The translations under genes were made by a program, and so were the position numbers. Shown piece by piece: positions 43,064 through 52,561 of a stretch of DNA of 64,000 nucleotides (positions within the stretch are counted from its first letter, which is position 1; each line of letters starts with the position of its first letter). Location of the stretch: assembly GCA_947243855.1 (NCBI GenBank), contig CAMXIK010000017.1, positions 21,143 to 85,142 of the forward strand, given 5' to 3'. This DNA comes from an uncultured Lachnospiraceae bacterium (GTDB lineage: Bacteria; Bacillota; Clostridia; Lachnospirales; Lachnospiraceae). Below the pieces are notes generated by a model. It did not search any database. It saw only the letters and a program-made list of their open reading frames with translations, and was not told the origin of the DNA.

Positions 43064-44476
43064 ATGATTAAGTTTGGAACAGGCGGTTGGAGAGCCGTGA
43101 TCGGAGACGAATTTACGAAGGAAAACATTCAGATTTTATCCAGAGCCATCTGTGATAAGATGCGGGAGGAAAAAGTAGAGCAGGAGGGTATTGTGCTGGG
43201 CTATGACAGACGGTTTCTCTCCAAGGAAGCCATGCAGTGGGCGGCTCAGGTTTTTGCGGCGGAAGGGATCAAGGCCAGCCTGATCAATAAATCGGCTCCT
43301 ACGCCCCTTGTGATGTTTTATGTCATGAAGCATGAATACCACTACGGCATGATGATTACCGCAAGCCACAATCCCGCAGTTTATAACGGCATCAAAGTGT
43401 TTACCTATGGCGGCAGGGATGCAGATGAGGAGCAGACCGCGGATATCGAGCGCTATATCAACGAAGTGACGGATATCCCTGTAGACGAGATGAATTATGC
43501 GGAAGGAATCGAGAAAGGATTGATTGAAGAAATCTATCCCTTGAACGAGTATCTGGACAGTATCATTGATACGGTGGATATGGATCTGATCAAGAAACGG
43601 GGACTCAGGGTGGCTCTTGACCCGATGTACGGCGTCAGCGAAACCTCTTTAAAAACCATTCTGATGACTGCCAGATGCGAGGTGGAGACCATCCACGAGA
43701 GGCACGATACGCTCTTTGGCGGCAAGCTTCCCGCGCCTACGGCGGAGACGCTGCGAGCTTTGCAAAATTACGTGATTGACAGACGCTGCGATCTGGGATT
43801 AGCGACGGACGGCGATGCGGACCGGATCGGCGTGATTGATGATAAGGGAAATTTCCTGCATCCCAATGATATTCTGGTACTGCTGTACTATTATCTAGTG
43901 AAGTATAAGGGCTGGCATGGGCCGGCGGTCAGAAATATCTGTACGACCCATCTGCTCGACCGGGTGGCGGAGAGCTTCGGGGAACAGTGCTATGAAGTGC
44001 CGGTGGGCTTCAAACATATCTCGGCCAAGATGTTTGCCACGGATGCGATCATCGGCGGCGAATCTTCCGGCGGTATGGCGGTGCGGGGTCATATCAAGGG
44101 CAAGGACGGCATTTACGCTTCCGCGCTTCTGGTGGAAATGATTGCGGTGACGGGCATGAAACTGTCCGAGATCATGGAGAAGATCCGAAAAGAATTTGGC
44201 GGCATGCCATTGGAGGAGCGGGATTACCGTTTCAGCCCCCAGAAAAAAGAGGCGATCCAAAAGCAGTTGCTGCAGGACAAGGAACTGCCGCAGATTCCCT
44301 ATGAGGTGGAGAAGATTTCCTATCTGGACGGCCTAAAGATTTACTTAAAGGACGGCGGTTGGATCTCCGTCAGGTTCTCCGGTACGGAACCTCTGCTGCG
44401 CATTTTCTGCGAGATGAAGGAGAAGCAGGAGGCGGCGGCATTCTGCAAGGTGTTTGAGGAATATCTGGGTTTATGA
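43064..44476 (+). CDS. Alpha-D-phosphohexomutase (likely GlcNAc-1-P to GlcNAc-6-P)
   Basis: A four-domain phosphohexomutase of 470 residues. The phosphoserine is Ser101 in TASHNP. The Mg2+ loop is DGDADR (249-254), the sugar-specificity loop GGESSGG (about 330-336), and the phosphate-binding loop RFSGTEPLLRI near the end. The family interconverts hexose-1- and 6-phosphates. Just 23 bases after chbP, the likely role is converting GlcNAc-1-phosphate to GlcNAc-6-phosphate for NagA; phosphoglucomutase activity is the alternative. AAAAAGGAGG precedes the start. Confidence 0.85.
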   Translation: MIKFGTGGWRAVIGDEFTKENIQILSRAICDKMREEKVEQEGIVLGYDRRFLSKEAMQWAAQVFAAEGIKASLINKSAPTPLVMFYVMKHEYHYGMMITASHNPAVYNGIKVFTYGGRDADEEQTADIERYINEVTDIPVDEMNYAEGIEKGLIEEIYPLNEYLDSIIDTVDMDLIKKRGLRVALDPMYGVSETSLKTILMTARCEVETIHERHDTLFGGKLPAPTAETLRALQNYVIDRRCDLGLATDGDADRIGVIDDKGNFLHPNDILVLLYYYLVKYKGWHGPAVRNICTTHLLDRVAESFGEQCYEVPVGFKHISAKMFATDAIIGGESSGGMAVRGHIKGKDGIYASALLVEMIAVTGMKLSEIMEKIRKEFGGMPLEERDYRFSPQKKEAIQKQLLQDKELPQIPYEVEKISYLDGLKIYLKDGGWISVRFSGTEPLLRIFCEMKEKQEAAAFCKVFEEYLGL

Positions 44477-44511
44477 TAAGATAGAAAAAAACGGAGGGTA
44501 TCATAAACGCT

Positions 44512-46299
44512 ATGATCAATAAGGCTGTGGAAAAACACAGACGGAAAAAATCACTCAGATGGAGCATGATAAGGCGGCTCGTGTTTGGGTGGTTTTTGCC
44601 GTTGTTTTTGATGATTTTGGTGGTCATACTGCTGATGACTAAAAAGGTGCTCAGTCAGGTGGAGCAGTCGATTCAGACTTCTGTGGAAAAGACGGTGGAG
44701 ATTATGGAGTATCAGTTGAAGGATTGTGAGACGGCTTCAAAGGACGCCTCCTATAAGGCCGTGATCATGGAGCAATATAAAACCTATCAGGAGAACAAAA
44801 ATACAACTGAATTTGTAAAAGAACTGAAAAAATACCTGACGGAGCAGTACGGCTATGACGATAACTGCAAAGCGGCGCTGCTTGTAATACTGGAGAACCC
44901 GGAAATTTCCGCATATTCTCTCAATTACAGCAATAAAGGCTCTTATCAGGACGTCCAGTTTTTCAATACGAAGGCTAGGGAGAAAATATTGGAGGTGGCA
45001 AAGACGCTTGACACCGGCACGACGTTAGTCGGCGTGGAGGGCCGGGTTTATATGGTCAGGAATTTGGTGACCTCTAAGTTTGTTCCTTACGCGGTATTGG
45101 CGCTTGAGCTTGACCGGGAATCGTTGATGAAAAGCTATACCGGGATCTGGGGCTACGCGGATGCGGCCTTGTACTGGAACGGAGAACTGCTTTTATCGGG
45201 GGCAATAGACCACGAGACGGGAAAGGAGCACGAGTATGGTTATATGGTAAGCGCTCTGGGGAACCGGCAGGCAGCGTACCAGTACAAGAACGGCGGGTAT
45301 TCCCATGCCTATCACAGAATCAATATGTATGGCGGGACGATGGTGCTTTTGGTTTCTCTGGATAATAGCGTGACCTATGCGGGGATGACGGCAATGCTGT
45401 ATTTTTTCTTGATTCTTATTGTGTTTATGATACCGCTGATCGTGCAGATGATGCGTTTCTTCCATAATAAAGTGACGGTGCCGCTGGGAGAACTCATCAC
45501 TGCCGCCGATGCGGTCAGGGAAGGAAATCTTGGCGTACAGATTGTCAATGAGGAGGACAATGAGGAATTTTATTATATGAAGGAATCTTTTAACCATATG
45601 TCGCTGCAGCTTAAGACGCAGTTTGATAAGATTTATCTGGAGGAAATTGCGCTGCGGGATGCGAAGATCATGGCCCTGCAGTCCCAGATCAATCCCCATT
45701 TTTTAAACAATACGCTGGAGGCTATTAACTGGGAGGCGCGCTTAAACGGGAATCAGAAGGTGAGCGGTATGATCGAGGCGCTCTCCACCATGCTGGAGGC
45801 GACCATGAACCGGAAGGAAGAGCAGTTTCATTCCATGGCGGAGGAAATGGCCTACGCGGACGCTTATCTGTACATTACCGCCCAGCGGTTTGGAAATAAA
45901 TTCAAATGCACGAAGCAGATTGACGAACGGCTTCTGCATGTACAGGTGCCCAGACTGATTATTCAGCCCATTGTGGAAAATGCGGTGGAGCATGGCATGG
46001 ACATCACGACGCAGGGACTTCTGGAAATCAGGCTGTCCACGCGGGGGGACGGGTATCTTTGCATTGAGGTGGAGGACAACGGCCGCCTGACAGAGGAGGA
46101 CAGAAAGCGGATCGAAAGGATTTTGTCACAGGATAGGGAGCTGTCCGGAGAGAACCATGTGAGTCTGGGGATTCGTAATGTTGACCAGAGGCTTAAGATG
46201 ATATATGGCTCGGATTGTGGATTGTTTATAAATGGAGACGAGGATCGGAATACGGTCAGTACAATTTTGCTTAAAATGGATGTGCCAAGCGAACAATAA
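44512..46299 (+). CDS. YesM-type sensor histidine kinase
   Basis: A 595-residue membrane histidine kinase. Two membrane segments (about 26-46 and 292-315) flank a long extracytoplasmic sensor domain. A HAMP domain follows, then a His_kinase domain with His396 in SQINPHFLNNTLEAINW and an ATPase domain with QPIVENAVEHGM. This is the LytS/YesM architecture used in Clostridia to sense sugars with binding proteins. It is the third gene of the phosphorylase operon; GGAGGG lies upstream at somewhat long spacing. The partner response regulator is beyond the transporter, at 49758. Confidence 0.88.
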   Translation: MINKAVEKHRRKKSLRWSMIRRLVFGWFLPLFLMILVVILLMTKKVLSQVEQSIQTSVEKTVEIMEYQLKDCETASKDASYKAVIMEQYKTYQENKNTTEFVKELKKYLTEQYGYDDNCKAALLVILENPEISAYSLNYSNKGSYQDVQFFNTKAREKILEVAKTLDTGTTLVGVEGRVYMVRNLVTSKFVPYAVLALELDRESLMKSYTGIWGYADAALYWNGELLLSGAIDHETGKEHEYGYMVSALGNRQAAYQYKNGGYSHAYHRINMYGGTMVLLVSLDNSVTYAGMTAMLYFFLILIVFMIPLIVQMMRFFHNKVTVPLGELITAADAVREGNLGVQIVNEEDNEEFYYMKESFNHMSLQLKTQFDKIYLEEIALRDAKIMALQSQINPHFLNNTLEAINWEARLNGNQKVSGMIEALSTMLEATMNRKEEQFHSMAEEMAYADAYLYITAQRFGNKFKCTKQIDERLLHVQVPRLIIQPIVENAVEHGMDITTQGLLEIRLSTRGDGYLCIEVEDNGRLTEEDRKRIERILSQDRELSGENHVSLGIRNVDQRLKMIYGSDCGLFINGDEDRNTVSTILLKMDVPSEQ

Positions 46300-46413
46300 A
46301 AGGCAAAAAAGAACAATCCCAACAATTTTATGACTCTCCCTTACGGAGTATGATAAATACAGAAAACAAAAACAACAGAAAAAACATTCTGTAACGAAAG
46401 GGAGGAAAAGGGT

Positions 46414-47844
46414 ATGAAGAAAAAAGTGATTTCTATGATGCTGGCCGGAGCAATGGTATTATCCATGACAGCGTGCGGCAACAGCGGAAACAGCAGCGAC
46501 GCAGGCAGCGCAGCAAGCACAGGAGGGGACGCAGCAGCAGAAGCTCCGGCAACAGAGGCTCCGGCAGCGGAGGCAGGACAGGAAACGGAAGCGCCCGCAG
46601 CGGCGGAAGGCCCGGTGGAGCTGGTAGTAACCACCACTTTCGCAGGCGAGGACTCTAACGCACAGAATTATAAAGATGCGGTGAAAGCTTGGGAGGCGGA
46701 GACTGGCAATACAGTAGTTGATACTTCCGCAACCGCAGACGAGACCTTTAAGACAAGAGTGGCAACAGACTTTGAGACGGGTTCTGAGCCGGACGTACTG
46801 TTCTTCTTTAACGGAGCGGACTCCAACAGCTTTATCGAGGCGGGCAAGGTAGTTTCCATCGACGAGATCCGCGCGGAGTATCCGGATTACGCTTCCAACA
46901 TGAACGAGGATCTGATCACCGCATCTTTGGTGGACAACAAGAAATATGCGGTGCCGGCAAACGGTTACTGGGAGGCAATGTTCGTAAACACCGAGGTACT
47001 GGACGCAGCGGGCGTGGCAATGCCGGGCGCAGACTATACCATGGATCAGTTTAAGGCGGACTGTGAGAAGATCAAAGCAGCGGGTTATGCGCCGATCGCG
47101 GCGGCCCTTGGCAATATCCCTCATTACTGGTGGGAGTTCGCAATCTTCAACAACCAGTCTCCAGCAAACCACTTGGAGATTCCTGAGAGCGCAGCGGACG
47201 AAAATGGACAGAGCTGGGTAGCTGGCATGAACGATATCAAAGAGCTGTATGAGCTTGGTTACTTCCCGGAGAATACGCTCTCTGCAACAGACGACGAGAC
47301 CTTCGCGATGTTCACGGAAGGCAAGGCGGCATTTTTGATCGACGGTTCTTGGAAAGTGGGCGGCATCGTAAGCTCCTGCCAGTCTGACCCGAACGACCCT
47401 GCTACGCTGGATACGGCAAAGCTTGATAAATTCGATGTAACCTATGTACCGGGCAAGGGCAGCAGAAAGGCAACCGATTTGGTTGGCGGTCTTTCCTCCG
47501 GCTACTTCATCACAAGAAAGGCATGGGACGATCCGGCTAAGAGAGCGGCAGCAGTCAGCTTTGTAGAGTATCTGACCTCTGATGAGATGGTTCCGAAGTT
47601 TGCACAGCACGGCGCATCTGCACTCAAGAACGCACCGGAAGTTGACGCCTCTGAGTTTAACAGCCTGCAGATTAAGGCAATGAACATGATGGCTGGTACG
47701 ACATCCCTGACGGGTGCGGTACAGGATCTGTTCGCAGGCGACTGCCGCGTATCTACCTTCGACGGTATGCCAGAAATCGTGACCGGAAGAGTTGCGGCTG
47801 AGGACGCAGTGGCGGAAGGCCTTGAGGCTTATCAGAATCAGTAA
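46414..47844 (+). CDS. Sugar ABC substrate-binding lipoprotein (chitobiose/GlcNAc locus)
   Basis: A 476-residue family-1 solute-binding protein. The lipobox SMTAC gives a lipidated Cys21. A Ser/Ala/Glu/Pro linker (about 22-68) precedes the binding domain, which begins VELVVTTTFAGEDS. The ligand is unproven, but the enzymes on both sides suggest chitobiose or another GlcNAc-containing oligosaccharide. GAAAGGGAGGAAAAG precedes the start. A -10-like TATGAT lies at about 46350 with no clear -35. A hairpin follows the gene, as in the arabinan operon. Confidence 0.88.
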   Translation: MKKKVISMMLAGAMVLSMTACGNSGNSSDAGSAASTGGDAAAEAPATEAPAAEAGQETEAPAAAEGPVELVVTTTFAGEDSNAQNYKDAVKAWEAETGNTVVDTSATADETFKTRVATDFETGSEPDVLFFFNGADSNSFIEAGKVVSIDEIRAEYPDYASNMNEDLITASLVDNKKYAVPANGYWEAMFVNTEVLDAAGVAMPGADYTMDQFKADCEKIKAAGYAPIAAALGNIPHYWWEFAIFNNQSPANHLEIPESAADENGQSWVAGMNDIKELYELGYFPENTLSATDDETFAMFTEGKAAFLIDGSWKVGGIVSSCQSDPNDPATLDTAKLDKFDVTYVPGKGSRKATDLVGGLSSGYFITRKAWDDPAKRAAAVSFVEYLTSDEMVPKFAQHGASALKNAPEVDASEFNSLQIKAMNMMAGTTSLTGAVQDLFAGDCRVSTFDGMPEIVTGRVAAEDAVAEGLEAYQNQ

Positions 47845-47866
47845 ATCACATAAGGAAGCATTTGAA

Positions 47867-47893
47867 GGGGCAGGGGATTACCCTGCCTCTTTT
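47867..47893 (+). terminator. Attenuating terminator between binding protein and permeases
   Basis: GGGGCAGGG (47867-47875) pairs with CCCTGCCTC (47881-47889), with one G-T pair and a TTTT tail. It has the same position and probable role as the hairpin at 18099. Confidence 0.75.
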
Positions 47894-47928
47894 CAAAAAA
47901 AGATTTGGGGAAAGTGTGGAGGTGGCTT

Positions 47929-48816
47929 ATGGGAGCTAATATATATCGCAATAAGAAGCCGGCGCTGGTGTTCCTGCTTCCGGCATTTCTGTTCATGGTA
48001 GTGTTTCTATATTATCCTTTTTTCAAAAATATACTGAACAGCTTTATGCATCTGAAACAGCTCGGTGCGTCGGCGACCGAATTTAATACGCCGTGGTATA
48101 CCAACTACGAGGAGATGCTGCACGATCCGAACGTGTGGACCTCCGTGAAGAATACCATCATTATGATGCTTGTCACGCTGATCGGGCAGGTAGGAATCGC
48201 CATTATACTGGCGCTGATGGTGGACAATATCAGCAGGGGAAAGCAGTTTTTCCGGACTGTGTTTTTCTTCCCCATCGTGATTTCCGCGACCGCTTTAGGT
48301 TTGATGTTTAACCTGATTTTTCTCCGTGACAAAGGTATGGTCAACCAGATTCTGGAAATTCTCGGCAAGCAGAATCTGACCGACTGGAAGGCGGAGGGAA
48401 TCGCCCTTGTGACGATGATGGCGCCGGTTATGTGGCAGTACGTGGGATTCTATTTTGTGATCCTTGTCACCGGCCTTAACAATATTTCGGAAGAGCTGTA
48501 CGAGGCGGCCAGAATTGACGGCGCGACGGCTTTGCAGAGAGTGCGCTACATATCGGTTCCGCTGCTCCACAATGTGATCTGTACCTGCAGCGTTCTGGCA
48601 GTCACGGGAGCGCTCAAGGTGTTCGATCTGCCATGGGTGATGTTCCCCAAGGGGATGCCGCTTAAGAGCACTTTCTTAACCGGTACCTACATGTATTATC
48701 AGACGATGGAGACGAAGAACGTGGATTACGGCGCGGCGCTGGCGGTTCTGATCGTGGTGCTCGGCGTGATACTGGCCAAAGTCGTCAATGCGATTTTCAG
48801 AGAGAAAGATTATTAG
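47929..48816 (+). CDS. Sugar ABC transporter permease (MalF type), chitobiose/GlcNAc locus
   Basis: A permease of 295 residues with six membrane segments and the EAA loop YEAARIDGATALQRVRYISVP (around 194-214). GGAGGT is 5 bases upstream of the ATG at 47929. A longer in-frame reading from 47905 is less likely. The second permease follows after 15 bases. Again there is no ATPase gene, so a shared ATPase elsewhere is expected. Confidence 0.9.
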   Translation: MGANIYRNKKPALVFLLPAFLFMVVFLYYPFFKNILNSFMHLKQLGASATEFNTPWYTNYEEMLHDPNVWTSVKNTIIMMLVTLIGQVGIAIILALMVDNISRGKQFFRTVFFFPIVISATALGLMFNLIFLRDKGMVNQILEILGKQNLTDWKAEGIALVTMMAPVMWQYVGFYFVILVTGLNNISEELYEAARIDGATALQRVRYISVPLLHNVICTCSVLAVTGALKVFDLPWVMFPKGMPLKSTFLTGTYMYYQTMETKNVDYGAALAVLIVVLGVILAKVVNAIFREKDY

Positions 48817-48831
48817 GAGGAGGGATAGACT

Positions 48832-49692
48832 ATGACGAAGAAAAAGACATTATCACCCGGATTGATCGTGGTGTATGTGATTTTGATTATTTGGGCGTTG
48901 ACAACCGTTTATCCCATTATCTGGGTCATACAGAACGCTTTCAAAGCAAAAAATAAGATTCTGGAGAATTCCTTCGCGCTTCCCACGGGAGATCTGTTTA
49001 CGATGGCGAACTTCCGCAAGGCTTTTGAGACGACGGATATCTTCGGGGCATACAAGAGCAGCCTGTTTATTTCCACCATGGTGGCGCTGCTGGTTGTGCT
49101 GCTGGCGGGTATGGGCGCCTACGCCCTTGCCAGATATAAGTTTCCCGGTTCCAGTCTGATCAATTCTCTGGTGATCGGCGCCATGATGTTTCCGGCATTT
49201 GCTACAGTCATTGCAGTATTCCAGATGGAGTTTCGGTGGGGGCTTGCCAACACGGGAAGCTGGCTGCGTAACATGATGTCTGTCATCCTGCCGCAGGTGG
49301 CCGGTAATATGGCCTTTGCCATGGTGGTTCTGACCGGTTATATCAAGGGCCTGCCCATTGAGCTTGAAGAGGCGGCCTATATGGAAGGGTGCAACGCGTT
49401 TCAGATTTACTTTAAGGTGATTATGCCGCTGACAAAGCCCTCCTTTGCGACGGTAGCGATCTTCTCCTTCTTATGGAGCTACAATGATCTGTTCACCCAG
49501 TCTTTCTTCTTAAGAAGGCCCGATATGTACAGTATCACCATGATGTTAAACAACATCAGCGCCAAGGAGGGAACCGATTATGGCCTGATGGCGGCGGTGG
49601 TTGCGCTGATCATTGTTCCCGTTATCATCGTATACTGCTGTCTGCAGAAGTATATCATTAAGGGTATGATTGCGGGAGCTGTGAAAGGTTAG
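48832..49692 (+). CDS. Sugar ABC transporter permease (MalG type), chitobiose/GlcNAc locus
   Basis: A 286-residue permease with six membrane segments and the EAA loop LEEAAYMEGCNAFQIYFKVI (about 183-202). The usual Asp-Gly of the loop is replaced by Glu-Gly (MEGCNA). It ends in IIKGMIAGAVKG. AGGAGGAGGG sits before the start. It completes the importer. Confidence 0.9.
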   Translation: MTKKKTLSPGLIVVYVILIIWALTTVYPIIWVIQNAFKAKNKILENSFALPTGDLFTMANFRKAFETTDIFGAYKSSLFISTMVALLVVLLAGMGAYALARYKFPGSSLINSLVIGAMMFPAFATVIAVFQMEFRWGLANTGSWLRNMMSVILPQVAGNMAFAMVVLTGYIKGLPIELEEAAYMEGCNAFQIYFKVIMPLTKPSFATVAIFSFLWSYNDLFTQSFFLRRPDMYSITMMLNNISAKEGTDYGLMAAVVALIIVPVIIVYCCLQKYIIKGMIAGAVKG

Positions 49693-49699
49693 ATAACAA

Positions 49700-49728
49700 T
49701 AGACAATTCGTGTGTTTTTCGGTATGAT
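49700..49728 (+). promoter_or_regulatory. Promoter of the response regulator-nagB-nagA group
   Basis: TAGACA (49700-49705), a 17-base spacer and TATGAT (49723-49728), ending 29 bases before the start codon. Confidence 0.6.
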
Positions 49729-49757
49729 AGAACTAATAGCAGGATGTGGGGGATAGA

Positions 49758-50564
49758 ATGTACAGCGTGGCGATTATCGACGATGAGCCATTGATCGTAG
49801 AGGGATTGTCGAAGACAATGGCATGGGAGAAATGGGACTGTCAGGTAATTGGGACGGCCTGTGACGGAACGGAAGGGATGGCGCTGATCCGCGGGAAAAA
49901 ACCGGACATTGTGATTACGGATATCAATATGCCAAAGATGGACGGGTTAAAGATGATTGCGGGTTTAAAATCCGAGTTTACAGACATGCAGTTGATTATC
50001 CTGACCGGGTACAGGGAGTTTGAGTATGCGAGACAGGCGATAGAGCTAGGGGTTTCTAGGTTTTTGTTAAAGCCCTCCAAGATGAACGAGTTGGAAGAGG
50101 CTATGGAGACTGTGACGGGACGGTTGGAACGGTTACGCCATCCGGCGCCAGCGCCGATACCGGAGGAGACAGCGGCGTCTGGGCCGGAGGACGAAACGGA
50201 GAATCCGGAGGAGAACAGTGAGGCCAATAGTTTTATCGTAAAGAACGCGCTTACTTATATCCGGGAAAATTCGCAGGAGAAGCTGCGGCTTTCGGATGTG
50301 GCCGATCAGGTGTATGTCAGTCAGTGGCATCTTTCCAAGCTTCTGAATAAACATACCGGCAAGAACTTTTCCGATTTGTTAAACGGCGCCCGCATGGACC
50401 GGTCAAAGGAGCTGTTAAAAGATCCGGCTCTTCGAATCTGCGATGTGGCGGAAATAGTAGGGTTTCAGGATCTTGCGCATTTTTCCAGAGTCTTTAAGAA
50501 ACTGGAAGGAATGTCCGCTGGGGAATATCGGAATACCTATTGGGGAACGGAACAAAAAGAATAG
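49758..50564 (+). CDS. YesN-type response regulator (receiver plus AraC HTH)
   Basis: A 268-residue regulator. The receiver domain is about 1-122, with acidic residues in IIDDEP and phospho-acceptor Asp55 in IVITDINMPKMDG, and Lys in LLKPSK. An acidic Pro/Glu linker (about 130-155) leads to an AraC-type double helix-turn-helix (about 162-265). It is the natural partner of the YesM-type kinase at 44512, although the transporter genes lie between them. It probably activates the phosphorylase and transporter promoters. The ATG at 49758 is 5 bases after GGGGG. Confidence 0.88.
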   Translation: MYSVAIIDDEPLIVEGLSKTMAWEKWDCQVIGTACDGTEGMALIRGKKPDIVITDINMPKMDGLKMIAGLKSEFTDMQLIILTGYREFEYARQAIELGVSRFLLKPSKMNELEEAMETVTGRLERLRHPAPAPIPEETAASGPEDETENPEENSEANSFIVKNALTYIRENSQEKLRLSDVADQVYVSQWHLSKLLNKHTGKNFSDLLNGARMDRSKELLKDPALRICDVAEIVGFQDLAHFSRVFKKLEGMSAGEYRNTYWGTEQKE

Positions 50565-50584
50565 AAGAAAGGCGGAAGGGAATT

Positions 50585-51322
50585 ATGAGAGTATATTGTG
50601 CATCGGACTATTATCATGTAAGCAGGGTGGCGGCAAATATCATATCGGCGCAGGTGATTATGAAACCGGACTGCGTGCTGGGGCTGGCGACGGGTTCTAC
50701 GCCCATCGGCACTTATGAACAGCTCATCCGGTGGTATGAGAAGGGGGATCTGGATTTTTCCCAAGTGCACAGCATCAATCTGGATGAGTACAGGGGGCTT
50801 TCTCCGGAGAATGAGCAGAGCTACCGTTATTTTATGAATCATCATCTGTTCGATTCCATTAATATCGACAAGAAAAATACCTTTGTGCCCAATGGAATGG
50901 AGGAGGACAGGGAAAAAGCGTGCAGGGATTACGATGAGATCATCCGTGCCCACGGCGGCGTTGACATGCAGATTCTGGGTCTGGGACATAACGGGCATAT
51001 CGGGTTTAACGAGCCGGGCAGCGCTTTCGGCAAGGAAACGCATTGTGTAAAGCTGACGGAGAGTACCATATCGGCTAACGCCCGCTTTTTTGCCTCGGCC
51101 GACGATGTGCCGAAGGAAGCCTATACCATGGGCATCAAGTCCATTATGCAGGCGAAAAAAATTGTCGTGATTGTCAGCGGCGAGAGTAAGAGAGAGATTG
51201 TAAAGAAAGCCTTTACGGGGCCGATTACGCCGGAGGTGCCCGCGTCCGTCTTACAGCTTCACAACGATGTGATTCTGGTGGGGGATGAGGCTGCGCTGGC
51301 GGACACCTTTCAGAATCATTGA
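50585..51322 (+). CDS. nagB: Glucosamine-6-phosphate deaminase
   Basis: Converts glucosamine-6-phosphate to fructose-6-phosphate and ammonia. At 245 residues it is a monomer-sized Firmicutes NagB. Landmarks are LGLATGSTPIGTYE (about 27-40, phosphate binding), NLDEYRGL (about 60-67, with the catalytic Asp region), and LGLGHNGHIGFNEPG (about 126-140). I start at ATG 50585 because the sequence begins with the family's MRVYCASD and AAGGCGGAAGG precedes it. nagA follows 15 bases downstream. It links GlcNAc catabolism to glycolysis. Confidence 0.94.
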   Translation: MRVYCASDYYHVSRVAANIISAQVIMKPDCVLGLATGSTPIGTYEQLIRWYEKGDLDFSQVHSINLDEYRGLSPENEQSYRYFMNHHLFDSINIDKKNTFVPNGMEEDREKACRDYDEIIRAHGGVDMQILGLGHNGHIGFNEPGSAFGKETHCVKLTESTISANARFFASADDVPKEAYTMGIKSIMQAKKIVVIVSGESKREIVKKAFTGPITPEVPASVLQLHNDVILVGDEAALADTFQNH

Positions 51323-51337
51323 GAAAGGAGAGAACAG

Positions 51338-52486
51338 ATGCGTACAATCAGGGGTATGATTTATACGGAGCGTTTTTGTTTTGAACCGGGAGAGGTTACG
51401 ATAGAGGATGATAAAATCAAGAAAATAGAGCTGTGCCGGGAGGAAGCGCTCACGGAACAGGAGGCGCAGACCTATATTCTTCCGGGGTTGGTTGATACCC
51501 ATTTTCACGGCTGCGCGGGCTATGATTTCTGCGACGGGACGGCGCAGGCCATGGACGCTATCGCTTCCTATGAGGTGACCCATGGCACGACTACGATCTG
51601 TCCCGCCACCATGACCCTTTCGGAGGAGACGTTGATGCAGATCTGTACGGCTTGTGCGGAAGCGGTGGAGACGGAGAAGGTATGCGGCGATATTCCGCTG
51701 AAAGAGATTTTGAGGGGCATCTATCTGGAGGGCCCCTTCATTTCCATGGAAAAGAAGGGCGCGCAGAATCCCGCGTATATCCACGAGCCGGATCTTGCGA
51801 TGCTGCGCAGGCTGCAGGAAGCGGCAAAAGGGATGATCCGTATGGCGGTGGTTGCGCCTGAGGTGCCGGGGGCAATGGAGCTGATTCGGGAAGGACAGGG
51901 GGAATTTCGCTTTTCCATCGCTCACACGAACGCCGATTATGAGACTGCAAAAGCGGCGATTGAGGCGGGGGCGGCTCATGTGACGCACCTCTACAACGCC
52001 ATGCCGCCTTTTACACACAGAAAGCCGGGCGTGATCGGCGCGGCGGCGGAGAATGGGAAGACGGAGGCGGAGCTTATCTGCGATGGGATTCATATTCATC
52101 CCTGCGTGGTAAAGAGTACATTCCGGCTTTTCGGCGCGGAGCGGATGGTTCTGATCAGCGACAGTATGATGGCCACGGGTATGGAGGACGGCGAATATGC
52201 GCTGGGAGGCCAGCCCGTCACTGTCAAGGGAAATCTGGCATTGCTTGCCGACGGCACCATTGCGGGGAGCGCGACAAATTTATACGATTGTATGCGGACA
52301 GCCATCAGTATGGGCGTTCCCAAGGAGGAGGCTGTCCGGGCGGCATCGGCCAATCCGGCGAAGGCCGTCGGCTTGGAGGGAGAATGCGGTTTTCTTCTGC
52401 CGGGCAGAAGGGCGGATCTCTTGCTTGCGGATAGGGAATTTACGTTGCTGGAAGTGATGAAGTCGGGACGGACCGTGAAGGCATAA
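51338..52486 (+). CDS. nagA: N-acetylglucosamine-6-phosphate deacetylase
   Basis: A metal-dependent amidohydrolase of 382 residues that deacetylates GlcNAc-6-phosphate for NagB. The N-terminal metal motif is DTHFHGCAGYDF (about 52-63). Later ligands are in IAHTNADYETA and HLYNAMPPFTHRKPG (about 214-228), and the catalytic Asp is in ISDSMMATGMEDG (about 273-285). GAGAAAGGAGAG sits before the start. It ends the response regulator-nagB-nagA group. Confidence 0.94.
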   Translation: MRTIRGMIYTERFCFEPGEVTIEDDKIKKIELCREEALTEQEAQTYILPGLVDTHFHGCAGYDFCDGTAQAMDAIASYEVTHGTTTICPATMTLSEETLMQICTACAEAVETEKVCGDIPLKEILRGIYLEGPFISMEKKGAQNPAYIHEPDLAMLRRLQEAAKGMIRMAVVAPEVPGAMELIREGQGEFRFSIAHTNADYETAKAAIEAGAAHVTHLYNAMPPFTHRKPGVIGAAAENGKTEAELICDGIHIHPCVVKSTFRLFGAERMVLISDSMMATGMEDGEYALGGQPVTVKGNLALLADGTIAGSATNLYDCMRTAISMGVPKEEAVRAASANPAKAVGLEGECGFLLPGRRADLLLADREFTLLEVMKSGRTVKA

Positions 52487-52494
52487 AAAGCCAA

Positions 52495-52523
52495 TTTACT
52501 TTTCGGGTACGGTATGATACAAT
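52495..52523 (+). promoter_or_regulatory. Sigma-A promoter of the GerMN lipoprotein gene
   Basis: TTTACT (52495-52500), a 17-base spacer and TACAAT (52518-52523), about 40 bases before the start. Confidence 0.6.
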
Positions 52524-52561
52524 AAAGCGATTCAGAGGATTCGTATCCGAGGAGGAAAATT

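Noticed and set aside
46340..46356. Promoter of the chitobiose-type binding protein
   Set aside because: A TATGAT is present, but no acceptable -35 at 16-18 bases; not listed as a feature.
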